Of a stretch of 64,000 nt of DNA, positions 19,140 through 28,860 are shown in pieces. This stretch comes from Lachnospiraceae bacterium GAM79 (GTDB lineage Bacteria > Bacillota > Clostridia > Lachnospirales > Lachnospiraceae). The DNA is taken from NCBI GenBank assembly GCA_003584705.1, contig AP018536.1:1798001-1862000 (forward strand), in the 5' to 3' direction. The translations under genes and the position numbers were made by a program. Position 1 is the stretch's first letter; each line of letters begins with the position of its first letter. The notes beneath the pieces were generated by a model. The model was given only the letters and a program-made list of their open reading frames with translations. It was not told where the DNA came from and searched no databases.

Positions 19140-19447
19140 AAATTAAATACAGCGGTAAGAAACCATTGATGTGGAGATAAAAACAGTTCGTGCACTTACA
19201 GAGAGACCGGATGCTGAGAAAGGTTGGAACGCAGGTTGTTAAATGGACCACGGAGGGCGCAGTCAAAGAGGACACACAGAATTTTAAGACCTCAAGTATT
19301 CTGCGACGTGAGGGCATACGTCAGTTGCCGGGGATATGTTGGTATCCTGTAAGAGCACAAGAAATTGTGAAGCAAGGTGGCACCGCGGGAAATGTATATG
19401 ACCCGTCCTTGACAGAAGAAGATTCTGTCATGGGCGGTTTTTTTGTA
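19140..19447 (+). promoter_or_regulatory. T-box riboswitch leader (tRNA-Trp responsive) with terminator
   Basis: The T-box core AAGGTGGCACCGCGGG lies at 19374-19389. Stem I shows AGAGAG near its start, and the specifier is TGG (Trp) in AAATGGACC at 19244-19246. The terminator pairs CCGTCCTTGACAGAA (from 19403) with TTCTGTCATGGGCGG, followed by a seven-T run ending about 19447. Uncharged tRNA-Trp is expected to pair with the specifier and the T-box and prevent termination, turning on trpE to trpA. The antiterminator would use the T-box sequence paired with the 5' side of the terminator. Confidence 0.93.
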
Positions 19448-19569
19448 ACCTTTTCAGAGCCTATGGCGAGATAGCCTCAATGAGTAAAAGGAAGCCTCAA
19501 AGAGGCGATTTTACGAATGGAGGCGCTGAAAAGGTGTGAGCAGAAATAATTTTAAGGAGGAGTACCGGA

Positions 19570-21048
19570 ATGAAGATCACCCCCACATTGGAAGAATGTA
19601 AAATCATCGCAGCGGAAGGCAGCTACGGCGTAATTCCCATAAGCACAGAGATGTATGCAGATATGATCACACCCATCGAAGTGTTGCGCATCTTAAAAAA
19701 GGTCAGCGGTCATGTCTATCTGCTGGAAAGTGCGGAGGCGGATAAACGATGGGGACGATATTCCTTCTTAGGCTACGATCCTCTGTTGGAGATCACCTGC
19801 TATAACGGTAAGACCACAATAAAATCGGAACTGACCAGCCGGACAGATTCCGGAGATGTCAGAGGGATCATCCGCAACGTCATGGAAGAGAATAAAAGTC
19901 CCAAGCTTCCGGGACTGCCTTCCTTTACCGGAGGTCTGGTAGGATATTTTTCCTATGACTATATCAAATACAGCGAACCGACCCTGCGGCTGGATGCGAA
20001 GGACGAGGAAGGCTTCCAGGATGTGAACCTGATGCTGTTCCACAAAGTCATCGCTTTTGACAATTACAGACAGAAGCTGATCCTGATCCTGAATATCAAG
20101 ACCGATGATCTGGAGATCAATTATCATAGAGCGGAGCGGGAACTGAACAACATGAAGGAGCTCTTGCTGAATGGAGAAAAGGCAGAGCATATTCCCTGTA
20201 AGCTCCGGACAGATTTTCAACCACTGTTCAACGAAGCAGCCTATTGCAACATGGTGGAGAAAGCCAAGCATTACATCAGAGAGGGAGATATCTTCCAGGT
20301 GGTATTATCCAATCGCCTGGAGGCGGAGATGGAAGGAAGCCTCTTAGATGCTTACCGGGTACTCCGCACAACAAATCCTTCTCCGTACATGTTCTATTTC
20401 TCCGGCAGCGATGGCGAGATCGTGGGAGCGAGCCCGGAGACATTGGTGAAACTGGAAGATGGTGTATTACATACCTTCCCCCTGGCAGGAACGAGACCCA
20501 GAGGAGCTACCGAGGAAGCGGACAAAGCACTGGAAGCAGAACTTCTGGCAGACGAAAAGGAACGTTCCGAACACAATATGCTGGTGGATCTGGGACGAAA
20601 CGATATCGGCAAGATCAGCCGGATCGGCACCGTGGAAGTGGAAAAGTATATGTCCATCGAGCGTTACTCTCACGTGATGCACATCGGATCTACGGTAAGA
20701 GGTGTGATCAGAGAGGATGCGGATGCTTTGGATGCGGTGGATGCCATCCTCCCCGCAGGAACTCTGTCGGGAGCACCGAAACTTCGGGCCTGTGAGATCA
20801 TCAACGAACTGGAAGACAATAAGAGAGGCATCTATGGAGGAGCCATTGGCTATATCTCCTTTACCGGAAACCTGGATACCTGTATCGCTATAAGACTTGC
20901 TTTTTCCAAGAACGGAAAAGTATTCGTAAGATCCGGTGCCGGTATTGTGGCGGACAGTGTACCGGAGAAGGAATACAGGGAATGCATTCAGAAGGCAGCA
21001 GCTGTAAGACAGGCACTACAGAAAGCACAGGAGGGAATGGAAGCATGA
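19570..21048 (+). CDS. trpE: Anthranilate synthase component I
   Basis: 492 residues. It makes anthranilate from chorismate using ammonia delivered by TrpG. The N-terminal feedback site motif LLESAE (about 52-57) and the later NPSPYMFYF are the residues that bind tryptophan in allosterically inhibited TrpE. The C-terminal chorismate-binding core shows [40 protein letters not shown] and GRLSGAPK-like [10 protein letters not shown]. The ribosome site AAGGAGGAG precedes the ATG by 7 bases. It is first in the T-box-controlled operon and its stop overlaps the trpGD start (ATGA). Confidence 0.97.
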   Translation: MKITPTLEECKIIAAEGSYGVIPISTEMYADMITPIEVLRILKKVSGHVYLLESAEADKRWGRYSFLGYDPLLEITCYNGKTTIKSELTSRTDSGDVRGIIRNVMEENKSPKLPGLPSFTGGLVGYFSYDYIKYSEPTLRLDAKDEEGFQDVNLMLFHKVIAFDNYRQKLILILNIKTDDLEINYHRAERELNNMKELLLNGEKAEHIPCKLRTDFQPLFNEAAYCNMVEKAKHYIREGDIFQVVLSNRLEAEMEGSLLDAYRVLRTTNPSPYMFYFSGSDGEIVGASPETLVKLEDGVLHTFPLAGTRPRGATEEADKALEAELLADEKERSEHNMLVDLGRNDIGKISRIGTVEVEKYMSIERYSHVMHIGSTVRGVIREDADALDAVDAILPAGTLSGAPKLRACEIINELEDNKRGIYGGAIGYISFTGNLDTCIAIRLAFSKNGKVFVRSGAGIVADSVPEKEYRECIQKAAAVRQALQKAQEGMEA

Positions 21049-22637
21049 TATTACTGATCGACAATTATGACAGTTTTTCTTATAACGTATATCAGCTGGT
21101 AGGAAGCGTAAATCCGGATATTCGGGTGATCCGCAATGATGAATGCAGTGTGGAAGAGATCCGGGTCATGAATCCTTCCCATATTATCTTATCGCCGGGG
21201 CCCGGAAGGCCGGACAAAGCCGGTGTCTGTGAAGAAGTGATTCGGGCACTGGGCGGAAAAATCCCCATTCTTGGTATCTGCCTGGGACATCAGGCCATCT
21301 GCGAGGTGGCGGGAGCCACTGTGACTTATGCATCCCATCTGATGCACGGTAAACAGTCCCTGGCGACTTTGGATACAGACAGTGTATTGTTCCGGGGTAT
21401 GAAAAAAGTGATCACTGTGGCAAGATATCATTCTCTGGTGGCAGATCCACAGACGATTCCCGCAGAATTGAAAGTTACCGCGGTCACCGAAGACGGAGAG
21501 GTCATGGCGGTAGAACAGACAGAAAAGCAGATCTACGGAGTACAGTTCCATCCGGAATCGGTGCTGACACCGGATGGTCGACAGATCATTGTTAATTTTT
21601 TACAGACACAGAAAGGAGCAGGCAGAAACATGATTAAAGAAGCGGTTGCTAAGTTGGTAAAGAATGAGGACATAGGATACGATATGGCAAAAACCGTTAT
21701 GGATGAGATCATGAGCGGTGAGGCCAGCGATATTTTAAAGAGTGCTTATCTGACAGCATTAAGCCAGAAGGGTGAGACCATCGAAGAGATCACAGGCTCC
21801 GCAGAAGAAATGCGAAAGTTCGGCAGAAAACTTGGAGCGGACGTGGAAGCTTTAGAGATTGTGGGAACCGGCGGTGACGGATCTAATTCTTTCAATATCT
21901 CCACTACGGCATCTATCGTGATCTCTGCGGCAGGCGTACCGGTAGCCAAGCACGGCAACCGCGCAGCCAGCTCCAAATCCGGTGCAGCAGACTGTCTGGA
22001 AGCTCTGGGCGTAAATATCACCATAGAGCCGGAACAGAGCAAGACGTTGTTGGAAGAGATCGGCATCTGCTTCCTTTTCGCACAGAAATATCACACCGCC
22101 ATGAAATATGTGGGACCCATCCGCAAGGAGTTGGGCATCCGTACTATTTTCAATATTTTAGGACCTCTGGCAAACCCCGCAGGACCGGTATATCAGATCA
22201 TGGGTGCGTACGATGAAAGCCTGCTGCCTTCTATGGCAAAGGTATTGTCCAATCTGGGTGTAAAACGTGGCATGGTAGTCTATGGACAGGACAGACTGGA
22301 CGAGATCTCCGCCAGTGCACCCACTACAGTCTGCGAGATTGATAACGGTACCTTTAAAAATTATGTGATCACACCGGAAGAATTTGGCATGGAAAGATGC
22401 ACGAAGGAAGATCTGGTGGGCGGAACTCCCCAGGAGAACGCAGAGATCACCAGAGCTATCTTAAATGGCGAAAAGGGTCCCAAGCGCAATGCGGTACTGC
22501 TGAATGCAGCAGCAGCCCTATATGTGGCAGGCAAGGCAGACAGTATGGCAGACGGTGTGAAGCTGGCAGAGAAGGTCATTGGTACCGGCCTTGCAAAGGC
22601 ACAGTTGGAGCGTTTTATCAAGCTGAGCAATGCATGA
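21045..22637 (+). CDS. trpGD: Bifunctional anthranilate synthase glutaminase / anthranilate phosphoribosyltransferase
   Basis: 530 residues combining two enzymes. Residues 1 to about 190 are the glutamine amidotransferase: nucleophile Cys in GICLGHQ (about 80) and [11 protein letters not shown]. Residues from about 197 (MIKEAVAKL) are the phosphoribosyltransferase with [30 protein letters not shown] and FGIR-like [16 protein letters not shown] short GAGRN linker joins them with no frameshift. It supplies ammonia to TrpE and converts anthranilate to phosphoribosyl anthranilate. The start overlaps the trpE stop by 4 bases. The fused form is known from enterobacteria and some Clostridia, so fusion is less common but not new. 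Confidence 0.96.
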   Translation: MILLIDNYDSFSYNVYQLVGSVNPDIRVIRNDECSVEEIRVMNPSHIILSPGPGRPDKAGVCEEVIRALGGKIPILGICLGHQAICEVAGATVTYASHLMHGKQSLATLDTDSVLFRGMKKVITVARYHSLVADPQTIPAELKVTAVTEDGEVMAVEQTEKQIYGVQFHPESVLTPDGRQIIVNFLQTQKGAGRNMIKEAVAKLVKNEDIGYDMAKTVMDEIMSGEASDILKSAYLTALSQKGETIEEITGSAEEMRKFGRKLGADVEALEIVGTGGDGSNSFNISTTASIVISAAGVPVAKHGNRAASSKSGAADCLEALGVNITIEPEQSKTLLEEIGICFLFAQKYHTAMKYVGPIRKELGIRTIFNILGPLANPAGPVYQIMGAYDESLLPSMAKVLSNLGVKRGMVVYGQDRLDEISASAPTTVCEIDNGTFKNYVITPEEFGMERCTKEDLVGGTPQENAEITRAILNGEKGPKRNAVLLNAAAALYVAGKADSMADGVKLAEKVIGTGLAKAQLERFIKLSNA

Positions 22638-22709
22638 TAAAGTGTTACGAGTGATTTTGACCTGCGGTGCAAGTATTACGATTATGAAACGGAAAGGCAG
22701 GATGAATGG

Positions 22710-23486
22710 ATGATACTGGATACTATAGCAGCCTCTGCAAAGGAGCGGGTGGCAGCAGCAAAAGAAGCACTGCCTCTTGCAGAACAGATCGCCAGAGCAA
22801 GAGAGTCAGACTGCAATACGGGATTTCCTTTTGAACAGGCACTGGCAAAGAAGAGGATGAGCTTTATCTGCGAGGTGAAAAAGGCGTCGCCCTCCAAGGG
22901 ACTGATCGCACCGGAATTCCCATATGTGCAGATCGCAAAGGAATACGAAGCGGCAGGAGCGGATGCTATCTCGGTGCTGACGGAATCGGCATATTTTCAA
23001 GGGAAGAATGAATATCTGACGAAGATCCGGCAGACGGTACAGATCCCTCTGCTGCGAAAAGATTTCACGGTAGACGAATACATGATCTATGAGGCGAAAA
23101 ATATCGGAGCGGATGCAGTGCTCCTGATCTGTGCGATTCTCTCTCCCATGCAGTTGTCGGAATACGCGGGGATTGCAAGAGAACTTGGCCTGTCGGCACT
23201 GGTGGAAGCTCATGACGAGAGAGAAGTCAAGATGGCGCTTGCAGCAGATGCAAGGATCGTCGGTGTCAATAACCGGAATCTGAAAGACTTTACGGTGGAT
23301 ATCAATAACTCCGTGCGGTTGAGGGAAATGGTGCCGGAGAATATTCTCTTCGTATCCGAAAGTGGTATGAAGACGAGACAGGATATCGAGCGGTTGGAGC
23401 AGAACGGTACCAATGCCGTACTCATCGGAGAGACATTGATGCGTAGTGCAGATAAGAAAGCGGCTTTGCAGGAACTCCGCGGATAG
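22710..23486 (+). CDS. trpC: Indole-3-glycerol phosphate synthase
   Basis: 258 residues, single-domain (not fused to trpF). TIM-barrel landmarks are FICEVKKASPSKGLI with catalytic Glu/Lys, AISVLTESAYFQG, LLRKDFTVDEY (catalytic Lys), ALVEAHDEREV, GVNNRNLKDFTVD and LFVSESGM. It closes carboxyphenylamino-deoxyribulose phosphate to indoleglycerol phosphate. The ATG at 22710 follows a GGATGAATGG segment that contains an out-of-frame ATG. Gap to trpGD is 72 bases with no terminator. Confidence 0.96.
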   Translation: MILDTIAASAKERVAAAKEALPLAEQIARARESDCNTGFPFEQALAKKRMSFICEVKKASPSKGLIAPEFPYVQIAKEYEAAGADAISVLTESAYFQGKNEYLTKIRQTVQIPLLRKDFTVDEYMIYEAKNIGADAVLLICAILSPMQLSEYAGIARELGLSALVEAHDEREVKMALAADARIVGVNNRNLKDFTVDINNSVRLREMVPENILFVSESGMKTRQDIERLEQNGTNAVLIGETLMRSADKKAALQELRG

Positions 23487-23509
23487 GTTATAGAAAGGTA
23501 GAAGATTTT

Positions 23510-24142
23510 ATGAAAGTAAAAATGTGTGGTCTCTATCGTCCGGAGGACATTGATTATGCCAATGAGGTGCAGCCGGATTACGTGGGATTTGTATTTTACC
23601 CGAAGAGCCACAGGGTGGTCACAAAGGAGCAGGCAGCGGAATACCGTAAGAAGCTTTCACCTGGAATCCGGACAGTTGGGGTATTCGTGAATGAGGATCC
23701 GAAGACCATCATAGAATTGCTGGAGGAAGATATTTTGGATGTGGCACAGCTTCACGGGGATGAGACAGAAGAGGATATCCAGTATCTGCAGGCGGTCTGC
23801 GGTAAACCGGTGATCAAAGCAGTTAAAGTCAGAGACCGGTATGATGTGGAAGCCTGGCTGGACAGCAGTGCAGACTATCTGTTATTCGATAACGGAATGG
23901 GGACGGGACAGGCGTTTGACTGGAGTGTCCTTGGCGGAATCGACAGAGAATTTTTCCTGGCGGGTGGACTGCATCCGGACAATCTGGCGGAAGCCATGGA
24001 AGCGGTAAGACCTTACGCGGTAGATATTAGCTCCGGCATCGAGAGCGACCGGAAAAAAGATCCGGAGAAGATGCACCGGATCATGGAACTGGTAGAACGG
24101 TATCGGAACAAGCCGCAGGCATCAAAGTCGGGGGGCTTTTGA
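23510..24142 (+). CDS. trpF: Phosphoribosylanthranilate isomerase
   Basis: 210 residues. The N-terminus VKMCGLYRPEDI carries the catalytic Cys, GFVFYPKSHRVV the family motif, LDVAQLHGDE the LHG motif, and LLFDNGMGTGQAFDW the catalytic Asp and phosphate loop; LAGGLHPDN and AVDISSGIE complete the barrel. It performs the Amadori rearrangement between TrpD and TrpC. It follows trpC by 23 bases. The C-terminus (KPQASKSGGF) is slightly extended. A short tandem repeat separates it from trpB. Confidence 0.95.
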   Translation: MKVKMCGLYRPEDIDYANEVQPDYVGFVFYPKSHRVVTKEQAAEYRKKLSPGIRTVGVFVNEDPKTIIELLEEDILDVAQLHGDETEEDIQYLQAVCGKPVIKAVKVRDRYDVEAWLDSSADYLLFDNGMGTGQAFDWSVLGGIDREFFLAGGLHPDNLAEAMEAVRPYAVDISSGIESDRKKDPEKMHRIMELVERYRNKPQASKSGGF

Positions 24143-24181
24143 GCCCAACATCAATAGATAGAAGAATTATAAATCAGAAAT

Positions 24182-24226
24182 CAAAATGAAAATCAGGAAT
24201 AAAAATCAGGAATAAAAATCAGGATG
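24182..24226 (+). repeat. Short tandem repeat between trpF and trpB
   Basis: About three and a half copies of a 12-13-base unit (AAAATCAGGAAT) occupy the trpF-trpB gap. No gene or hairpin. Copy number could change by slippage and alter the distance to the trpB ribosome site. Confidence 0.7.
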
Positions 24227-24246
24227 AAAGAAAAGAGGAGGAACAC

Positions 24247-25431
24247 ATGAGCAAAGGACGTTACGGAATCCACGGAGGACAATATATCTCCGAGACATTG
24301 ATGAATGAACTGATCCATCTGGAAGAGTGCTATGAGCATTATAAGAAGGATCCGGAATTCAATGCGGAGCTGAACAAGCTGTTGAATGAATACGCGGGGC
24401 GCCCCTCTCTGCTGTACTATGCAGGGAAAATGACGAAGGATCTGGGCGGCGCGAAGATCTATCTCAAGAGAGAGGATCTGAACCATACCGGTTCCCATAA
24501 GATCAATAATGCCCTGGGACAGGCACTGCTTGCCAAGAAGATGGGCAAGACCCGCCTGATCGCAGAGACCGGTGCCGGACAGCACGGTGTGGCTACCGCA
24601 ACGGCAGCAGCCTTCCTGGGGATGGAATGCGAAATCTTCATGGGAAAAGAAGATACCAACAGACAGGCATTGAATGTCTACCGTATGGAACTTCTGGGAG
24701 CCAAGGTACATCCCGTAACTTCCGGTACCATGACCTTAAAGGATGCTGTCAATGAGACCATGAGAGAATGGTCCAATCGTGTGGAGGATACCCATTATGT
24801 GCTGGGATCCGTTATGGGACCGCATCCCTTCCCAATGATCGTAAGAGATTTTCAGAGTGTGATCAGCCAGGAAGCAAAGGAACAGATTCTGAAGAAGGAA
24901 GGAAAGCTTCCGGCAGCCGTGGTAGCCTGCGTAGGCGGCGGCAGCAATGCCATGGGTGCGTTCTATAACTTTATTGAGGACAAGGATGTGGAACTCATCG
25001 GTTGTGAGGCAGCAGGCAAGGGTGTGGATACGGCACTGACCGCAGCTACCATTGCTACCGGCTCTCTGGGAATTTTCCATGGAATGAAATCTTATTTCTG
25101 CCAGGATGAATATGGACAGATTGCTCCTGTATATTCCATTTCTGCGGGACTGGATTATCCCGGCATCGGACCGGAGCATGCTTATCTGCATGACATCGGC
25201 AGAGCACAGTATGTGCCCATCACGGATGACGAGGCAGTGGATGCTTTTGAATATCTGGCAAGAACTGAAGGAATCATCTGCGCTATTGAGAGTGCCCATG
25301 CGGTAGCACAGGTACGTAAGATCGCGAAGAACTACAGCCCGGACCAGAGCATTATCATATGTCTGTCCGGCAGAGGCGACAAGGATGTGGCCGCTATTGC
25401 GAGATACCGCGGTGTGGATATTCATGACTGA
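24247..25431 (+). CDS. trpB: Tryptophan synthase beta subunit
   Basis: 394 residues, TrpB1 length. It condenses indole with serine using PLP. The PLP lysine is in [14 protein letters not shown] (about 85), and the phosphate-binding Gly loop is [10 protein letters not shown] (about 230). GRPSLLYYA and [13 protein letters not shown] are also typical. The start is set by AAGAGGAGG before ATGAGC. It works as an alpha2-beta2 complex with TrpA, encoded 126 bases downstream. Confidence 0.97.
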   Translation: MSKGRYGIHGGQYISETLMNELIHLEECYEHYKKDPEFNAELNKLLNEYAGRPSLLYYAGKMTKDLGGAKIYLKREDLNHTGSHKINNALGQALLAKKMGKTRLIAETGAGQHGVATATAAAFLGMECEIFMGKEDTNRQALNVYRMELLGAKVHPVTSGTMTLKDAVNETMREWSNRVEDTHYVLGSVMGPHPFPMIVRDFQSVISQEAKEQILKKEGKLPAAVVACVGGGSNAMGAFYNFIEDKDVELIGCEAAGKGVDTALTAATIATGSLGIFHGMKSYFCQDEYGQIAPVYSISAGLDYPGIGPEHAYLHDIGRAQYVPITDDEAVDAFEYLARTEGIICAIESAHAVAQVRKIAKNYSPDQSIIICLSGRGDKDVAAIARYRGVDIHD

Positions 25432-25557
25432 TGACCGACCTACGTGCAGGGGCTGTGAAATGCTTTGGGCAGTCCGTTCTCCTGCAGACAGAAGATGAAA
25501 ACAGGAAAGATAGAAGAAATTAGAATAGAAGAGATAGAAGAAATGGAGACAGATACG

Positions 25558-26337
25558 ATGAGTAAATTAGAAAAAGTATTTGATACACCGAATAAAAAAG
25601 CATTCATCGGCTTCCTTACCGCAGGAGACCCGGATGCGGACAGCACTGTACAATTCATCCTGGAGATGGAGAAAGCAGGAGCGGATCTCATAGAGATTGG
25701 TATTCCCTTTTCCGATCCTACAGCAGAAGGTGTGGTGATCCAGGAGGCAAATATCCGTTCTCTTAGCAACGGTATGACCACGGACGGTGTGTTTGAGATC
25801 GTGAAGAGAGTGCGGGAACAGTCGGAGATTCCCCTGGCGTTTATGACTTATGTAAATCCCGTATTCCATTATGGGTATGAGAAATTTTTTTCAAAGTGTG
25901 AGGAGCTGGGCATCAGTGCTATCATTATTCCCGATGTGCCTTATGAAGAGAAGGCGGAGGTGGAGGCTCCCGCCAAAGCCCATGGCGTGAAGGTGATTTC
26001 CATGATCGCACCCACTTCCGAGAGCCGTATCCGCCAGATTGCATCGGAGGCGGAAGGATTCATCTATGTGGTAAGCTCCATGGGTGTCACCGGTGTGCGC
26101 AGCGAGATCAAGACCAATCTGCATGCTATCGTGGAAAGCATCCGCACCGTGACCGACGTTCCCTGTGCTATCGGCTTCGGCATCAGCACCCCCGAGCAGG
26201 CGAAAGCTATGGCATCTATATCCGACGGAGCCATTGTCGGAAGCGCCATCGTGAAGATCATTGCAAAGTATGGCAAAGATGCAGCTCCTTATATCGGAGA
26301 ATATGTGAAGAGCATGAAAGAGGCTGTAGCAGAGTAG
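25558..26337 (+). CDS. trpA: Tryptophan synthase alpha subunit
   Basis: 259 residues, the usual length when started at ATG 25558. A longer in-frame start 93 bases upstream would add a purine-rich, low-complexity tail and is not favoured. Catalytic Glu in LIEIGIPFSDPTAEG (about 47), catalytic Asp in the same motif, and the phosphate-site Gly/Ser in GFGISTPEQA and GAIVGSAIV are present. It cleaves indoleglycerol phosphate to indole for TrpB. Last gene of the operon; no clear terminator follows, only an A+T-rich stretch with a short repeat. Confidence 0.96.
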   Translation: MSKLEKVFDTPNKKAFIGFLTAGDPDADSTVQFILEMEKAGADLIEIGIPFSDPTAEGVVIQEANIRSLSNGMTTDGVFEIVKRVREQSEIPLAFMTYVNPVFHYGYEKFFSKCEELGISAIIIPDVPYEEKAEVEAPAKAHGVKVISMIAPTSESRIRQIASEAEGFIYVVSSMGVTGVRSEIKTNLHAIVESIRTVTDVPCAIGFGISTPEQAKAMASISDGAIVGSAIVKIIAKYGKDAAPYIGEYVKSMKEAVAE

Positions 26338-26370
26338 ACAACGATAGGGAGGTATGACACAATAATCTAG

Positions 26371-26493
26371 GAAACGGTTATTGCTGTAACTACTTGAGCA
26401 AAAGGAAATTCATAAGATTAAAATGGAAAGTTTCCAAATGCTCAATTGATTTAGACGTATCATTGTGGTAAATGTGAATTGTCAAGTATGTTC
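26371..26493. repeat. Short interspersed repeat, copy 1
   Basis: Contains TTGAGCA ... TGCTCAA arms (26393 and about 26438) with an inner GGAAA/TTTCC stem. The first 43 bases are identical to those of copy 3 at 46.3 kb, and the right part (TGTGGTAAATRTGAATT) matches copy 2 at 41.4 kb. Non-coding. Confidence 0.8.
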
Positions 26494-26569
26494 ATTCTTG
26501 CTTCATTGCTTTTTAGATAACTTAATCGTATAATTGTATCATTGCTAGTACAATTAAAGGGGTAAAGTT

Positions 26570-26707
26570 ATGCAAAAGGAAGCATTTGGTAAACTACTGG
26601 TAATTTTAAGGAAGAAGAATGGATTAAGTCAGAAGGAACTGGCAGAGAGGTTATCGGTTTCTACGTCTGCGGTAAGCAAATGGGAGAATGGAGTTTCCCA
26701 TAGTTAA
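26570..26707 (+). pseudogene. 5' fragment of XRE-family regulator gene interrupted by the mobile element
   Basis: From ATG 26570 (after AAAGGGG) the frame encodes a Cro/C1-type helix-turn-helix: GLSQKELAERLSVSTSAVSKWENG, about residues 18-41. It then leaves the native sequence at the element boundary and stops at 26705-26707 after VSHS. The rest of the gene continues at 40377. The 45-residue product could still fold as a lone HTH but lacks the downstream dimerisation and membrane parts. Confidence 0.9.
26682..26687 (+). other. Left attachment core (attL)
   Basis: GGGAGA at this point is repeated at 40371-40376. Left of it lies host gene sequence; right of it lies element sequence. It contains a GA dinucleotide, the crossover dinucleotide reported for TnpX-family serine recombinases. 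Confidence 0.8.
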
Positions 26708-26767
26708 AGATACCACACCAAATATGATGAACCCACGCTTATACACTACCAGCTATAATAAACCGCA

Positions 26768-26801
26768 AGGACAGCAATTTGATGATACTGCTGTCCTTTC
26801 T
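26768..26801 (+). terminator. Terminator hairpin near the left end of the element
   Basis: AAGGACAGCA pairs with TGCTGTCCTT, followed by TCTTTT. It would insulate the cargo from host transcription entering through the interrupted regulator gene. Confidence 0.7.
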
Positions 26802-26856
26802 TTTATAAAATTGCAGTACACATAAAAAAGCTGTAAAATGATAAATATATTTGTCC

Positions 26857-26890
26857 TTGTAACAATTCTCGGACATTTGCCTGTTATACT
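26857..26890 (+). promoter_or_regulatory. Promoter and operator of the cargo two-component system
   Basis: TTGTAACAATTC followed by TCGGACATTT, then 6 bases, then a -10 box TATACT. The same motif and same spacing recur before the ABC transporter genes, which points to control by the encoded response regulator, here as autoregulation. Confidence 0.65.
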
Positions 26891-26918
26891 ATCTGCAAAA
26901 AGCAAAGGAAGTGAGAAT

Positions 26919-27611
26919 ATGGAGCAGATTTTAATTGTCGAGGACGACAGTTTTTTGAATAAGATGTTAGACTATAACCTGACCGCAGACGGCTACGGCG
27001 TGACTTCTGCCCTAAATGCCAGAACCGCAGCCGAAGCCATCCGCCAGCGGGAATTTGATTTAGTGCTGCTGGACATCAACCTGCCGGACGGGAACGGTTT
27101 TGAACTGTGCAAGCTGATAAAGCCCCAGCACCCGGACACCATCGTAATATTCCTGACCGCCAACGATCAGGAGAGCGACCAGATACGGGGCTATGAGGTG
27201 GGCGCGGTGGACTACATCACAAAGCCCTTTGTGATCGGGGCCTTGCAGCGAAAAATCAAAGCCATGTTCGCCATGCTGGAACACCACAAACCGGCCAAGG
27301 ACATTTACGACGACGGGCGGTTGTTTCTGGACTTCTCGGAGCAGACGGCTTCCTTAAACGGCAAGCCCCTGACTCTATCCCCGATGGAGTACAAAATGCT
27401 GAACCTGTTTCGTAAAAATCCCCGGCAAGTGCTGACCCGTGGGCAGCTTTTGGAAAAGCTGTGGGATATAGACGAGCGGTTTGTGGACGAACACACCCTG
27501 ACAACCTCCATCAGCCGTATTCGCAGCAAGATTGAAGCCGACGGCGGCGCACCCTACATCAAGACCGTTTACGGCATGGGGTATCAATGGACGGGAGGCG
27601 AGGTAAAATGA
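26919..27611 (+). CDS. OmpR-family response regulator of the BceRS-like cargo
   Basis: 230 residues. Receiver: EDD at 8-10, phospho-acceptor Asp in LLDINLPDGNG (about 51), Thr in FLTAND, Lys in YITKPF (about 101). C-terminal winged helix with LSPMEYKMLNLF and TLTTSISRIRSKI. The ATG at 26919 (after AAAGGAAGTGAG) is chosen over a longer frame that would begin in the operator. The stop overlaps the kinase start (ATGA). It is proposed to activate the adjacent ABC transporter operon through the shared motif in both promoters. Confidence 0.94.
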   Translation: MEQILIVEDDSFLNKMLDYNLTADGYGVTSALNARTAAEAIRQREFDLVLLDINLPDGNGFELCKLIKPQHPDTIVIFLTANDQESDQIRGYEVGAVDYITKPFVIGALQRKIKAMFAMLEHHKPAKDIYDDGRLFLDFSEQTASLNGKPLTLSPMEYKMLNLFRKNPRQVLTRGQLLEKLWDIDERFVDEHTLTTSISRIRSKIEADGGAPYIKTVYGMGYQWTGGEVK

Positions 27612-28639
27612 AGTTTCAAAACCTCTCGGTAAAGCGGCTGTTTGGCCGGGTGGCAATGGAGCTTGTCCTCTCCATGTCCGGGATCACCATAGCCCTGTTT
27701 CTTGTGACAAAACAGATTGCGGTGCTGCTGACAGGCGGGACGCTGCTGCTGTGCGCCCTTGTGGGGATTTTTGTACTGACGCAGGCGTTTGGAAAGCGGC
27801 TGTCGCAGTTTACCGCTGACCTGTGCCAGACCTTAGACCACATGATCGCCGGGAATGAAGCGCCCCAGCGGCCAGAGGACAGCGAAACCCAGCTTGCCAG
27901 AATCGGACACCGGCTGGCAAGGCTTTACCAGATCATGCAGGAGAACCGCCGCCGGGTGGACGAGGAACGGCAGGAGTTACAGACCCTTGTATCGGATATT
28001 TCCCATCAGGTGAAAACGCCGGTAAGCAATCTGAAAATGGCGACGGACACCCTGCTGGAAAAGCCCATGACCGAGGCGGAGCGCACCGACTTTATCCGGG
28101 GAATCCGTAGCCAGACGGATAAGCTGGACTTTCTCTTTCAGGCCCTTGTGAAAACCTCACGGCTGGAAACGGGCGTGATCCAGTTGGATAAGAAACCGGG
28201 TCGCCTCTTTGATACCGTGGCGCAGGCCATGAGTGGGATTGTGTATGCAGCGGAGAAAAAGGAAATCGCTGTGTCCGTGGACTGCCCGGAGGATTTGACC
28301 GTTTTCCATGACAGCAAGTGGACATCCGAAGCCCTCTTTAACCTGCTGGACAATGCAGTGAAGTACACCCCGGCAGGCGGGAAAATCGCCGTGTCAGTGG
28401 TGCTGTGGGAAATGTATGTGGAGGTCAAAGTGACCGACACCGGCAAGGGCATTTCCGAAAGCAATCAGGCTGCCATCTTCCGGCGCTTCTATCGTGAGGA
28501 AGAAGTACACGAACAGCAGGGCGTGGGCATTGGCCTGTATCTGGCCCGCGAGATCGTAACGCGGCAAGGCGGCTATATCAAAGTGGTTTCGGAGCCGGGC
28601 AAGGGTTCAGAATTTTCCATTATGCTGCCGACAAAATAG
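27608..28639 (+). CDS. Intramembrane-sensing histidine kinase (BceS-like)
   Basis: 343 residues. Two adjacent N-terminal helices (about 16-37 and 41-62) are joined by only a few residues, leaving essentially no extracytoplasmic domain, the design of BceS-type kinases that sense through a partner ABC transporter. HisKA has SDISHQVKTPVSNLKM (His about 133). HATPase shows LLDNAVKYTPAGG, DTGKGISESNQ and QGVGIGLYLARE. It is complete and overlaps the regulator gene by 4 bases. The ligand is presumably a cell-envelope-active peptide, inferred from the neighbouring transporter. Confidence 0.92.
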   Translation: MKFQNLSVKRLFGRVAMELVLSMSGITIALFLVTKQIAVLLTGGTLLLCALVGIFVLTQAFGKRLSQFTADLCQTLDHMIAGNEAPQRPEDSETQLARIGHRLARLYQIMQENRRRVDEERQELQTLVSDISHQVKTPVSNLKMATDTLLEKPMTEAERTDFIRGIRSQTDKLDFLFQALVKTSRLETGVIQLDKKPGRLFDTVAQAMSGIVYAAEKKEIAVSVDCPEDLTVFHDSKWTSEALFNLLDNAVKYTPAGGKIAVSVVLWEMYVEVKVTDTGKGISESNQAAIFRRFYREEEVHEQQGVGIGLYLAREIVTRQGGYIKVVSEPGKGSEFSIMLPTK

Positions 28640-28728
28640 AATGCGGCGGACGGTCATTCTCGGCTGCCCGCCGTAAGTCTTTTCGCAACAGTGTGCCGAT
28701 AAAGCTGCCAGTGGCAGTTTTTCGGCGG

Positions 28729-28818
28729 AAATGTCCGAGCGTTGTAACATTTCACCCCCGATTTTCAATGAAATTTTTTGGCCGCTGTAACATTTCGCGG
28801 ACATTTGGGTTTTACAAT
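28729..28818 (+). promoter_or_regulatory. Promoter and paired operator of the cargo ABC transporter
   Basis: Distal part: AAATGTCCG followed closely by TTGTAACATTTC. Proximal part: CTGTAACATTTC-GCGGACATTT, then 6 bases, then -10 TACAAT at 28813. The proximal half has the same layout and spacing as the promoter at 26.86 kb. The distal half holds the CGGACATTT block in inverse orientation. Confidence 0.7.
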
Positions 28819-28860
28819 AGCCTTATCAACAGGCAGAAAGCCTTGAAAGGAGTTTTGAGT

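Noticed and set aside
19190..19474. A 94-codon plus-strand frame before trpE
   Set aside because: It is the T-box leader itself; specifier, T-box and terminator account for the region.
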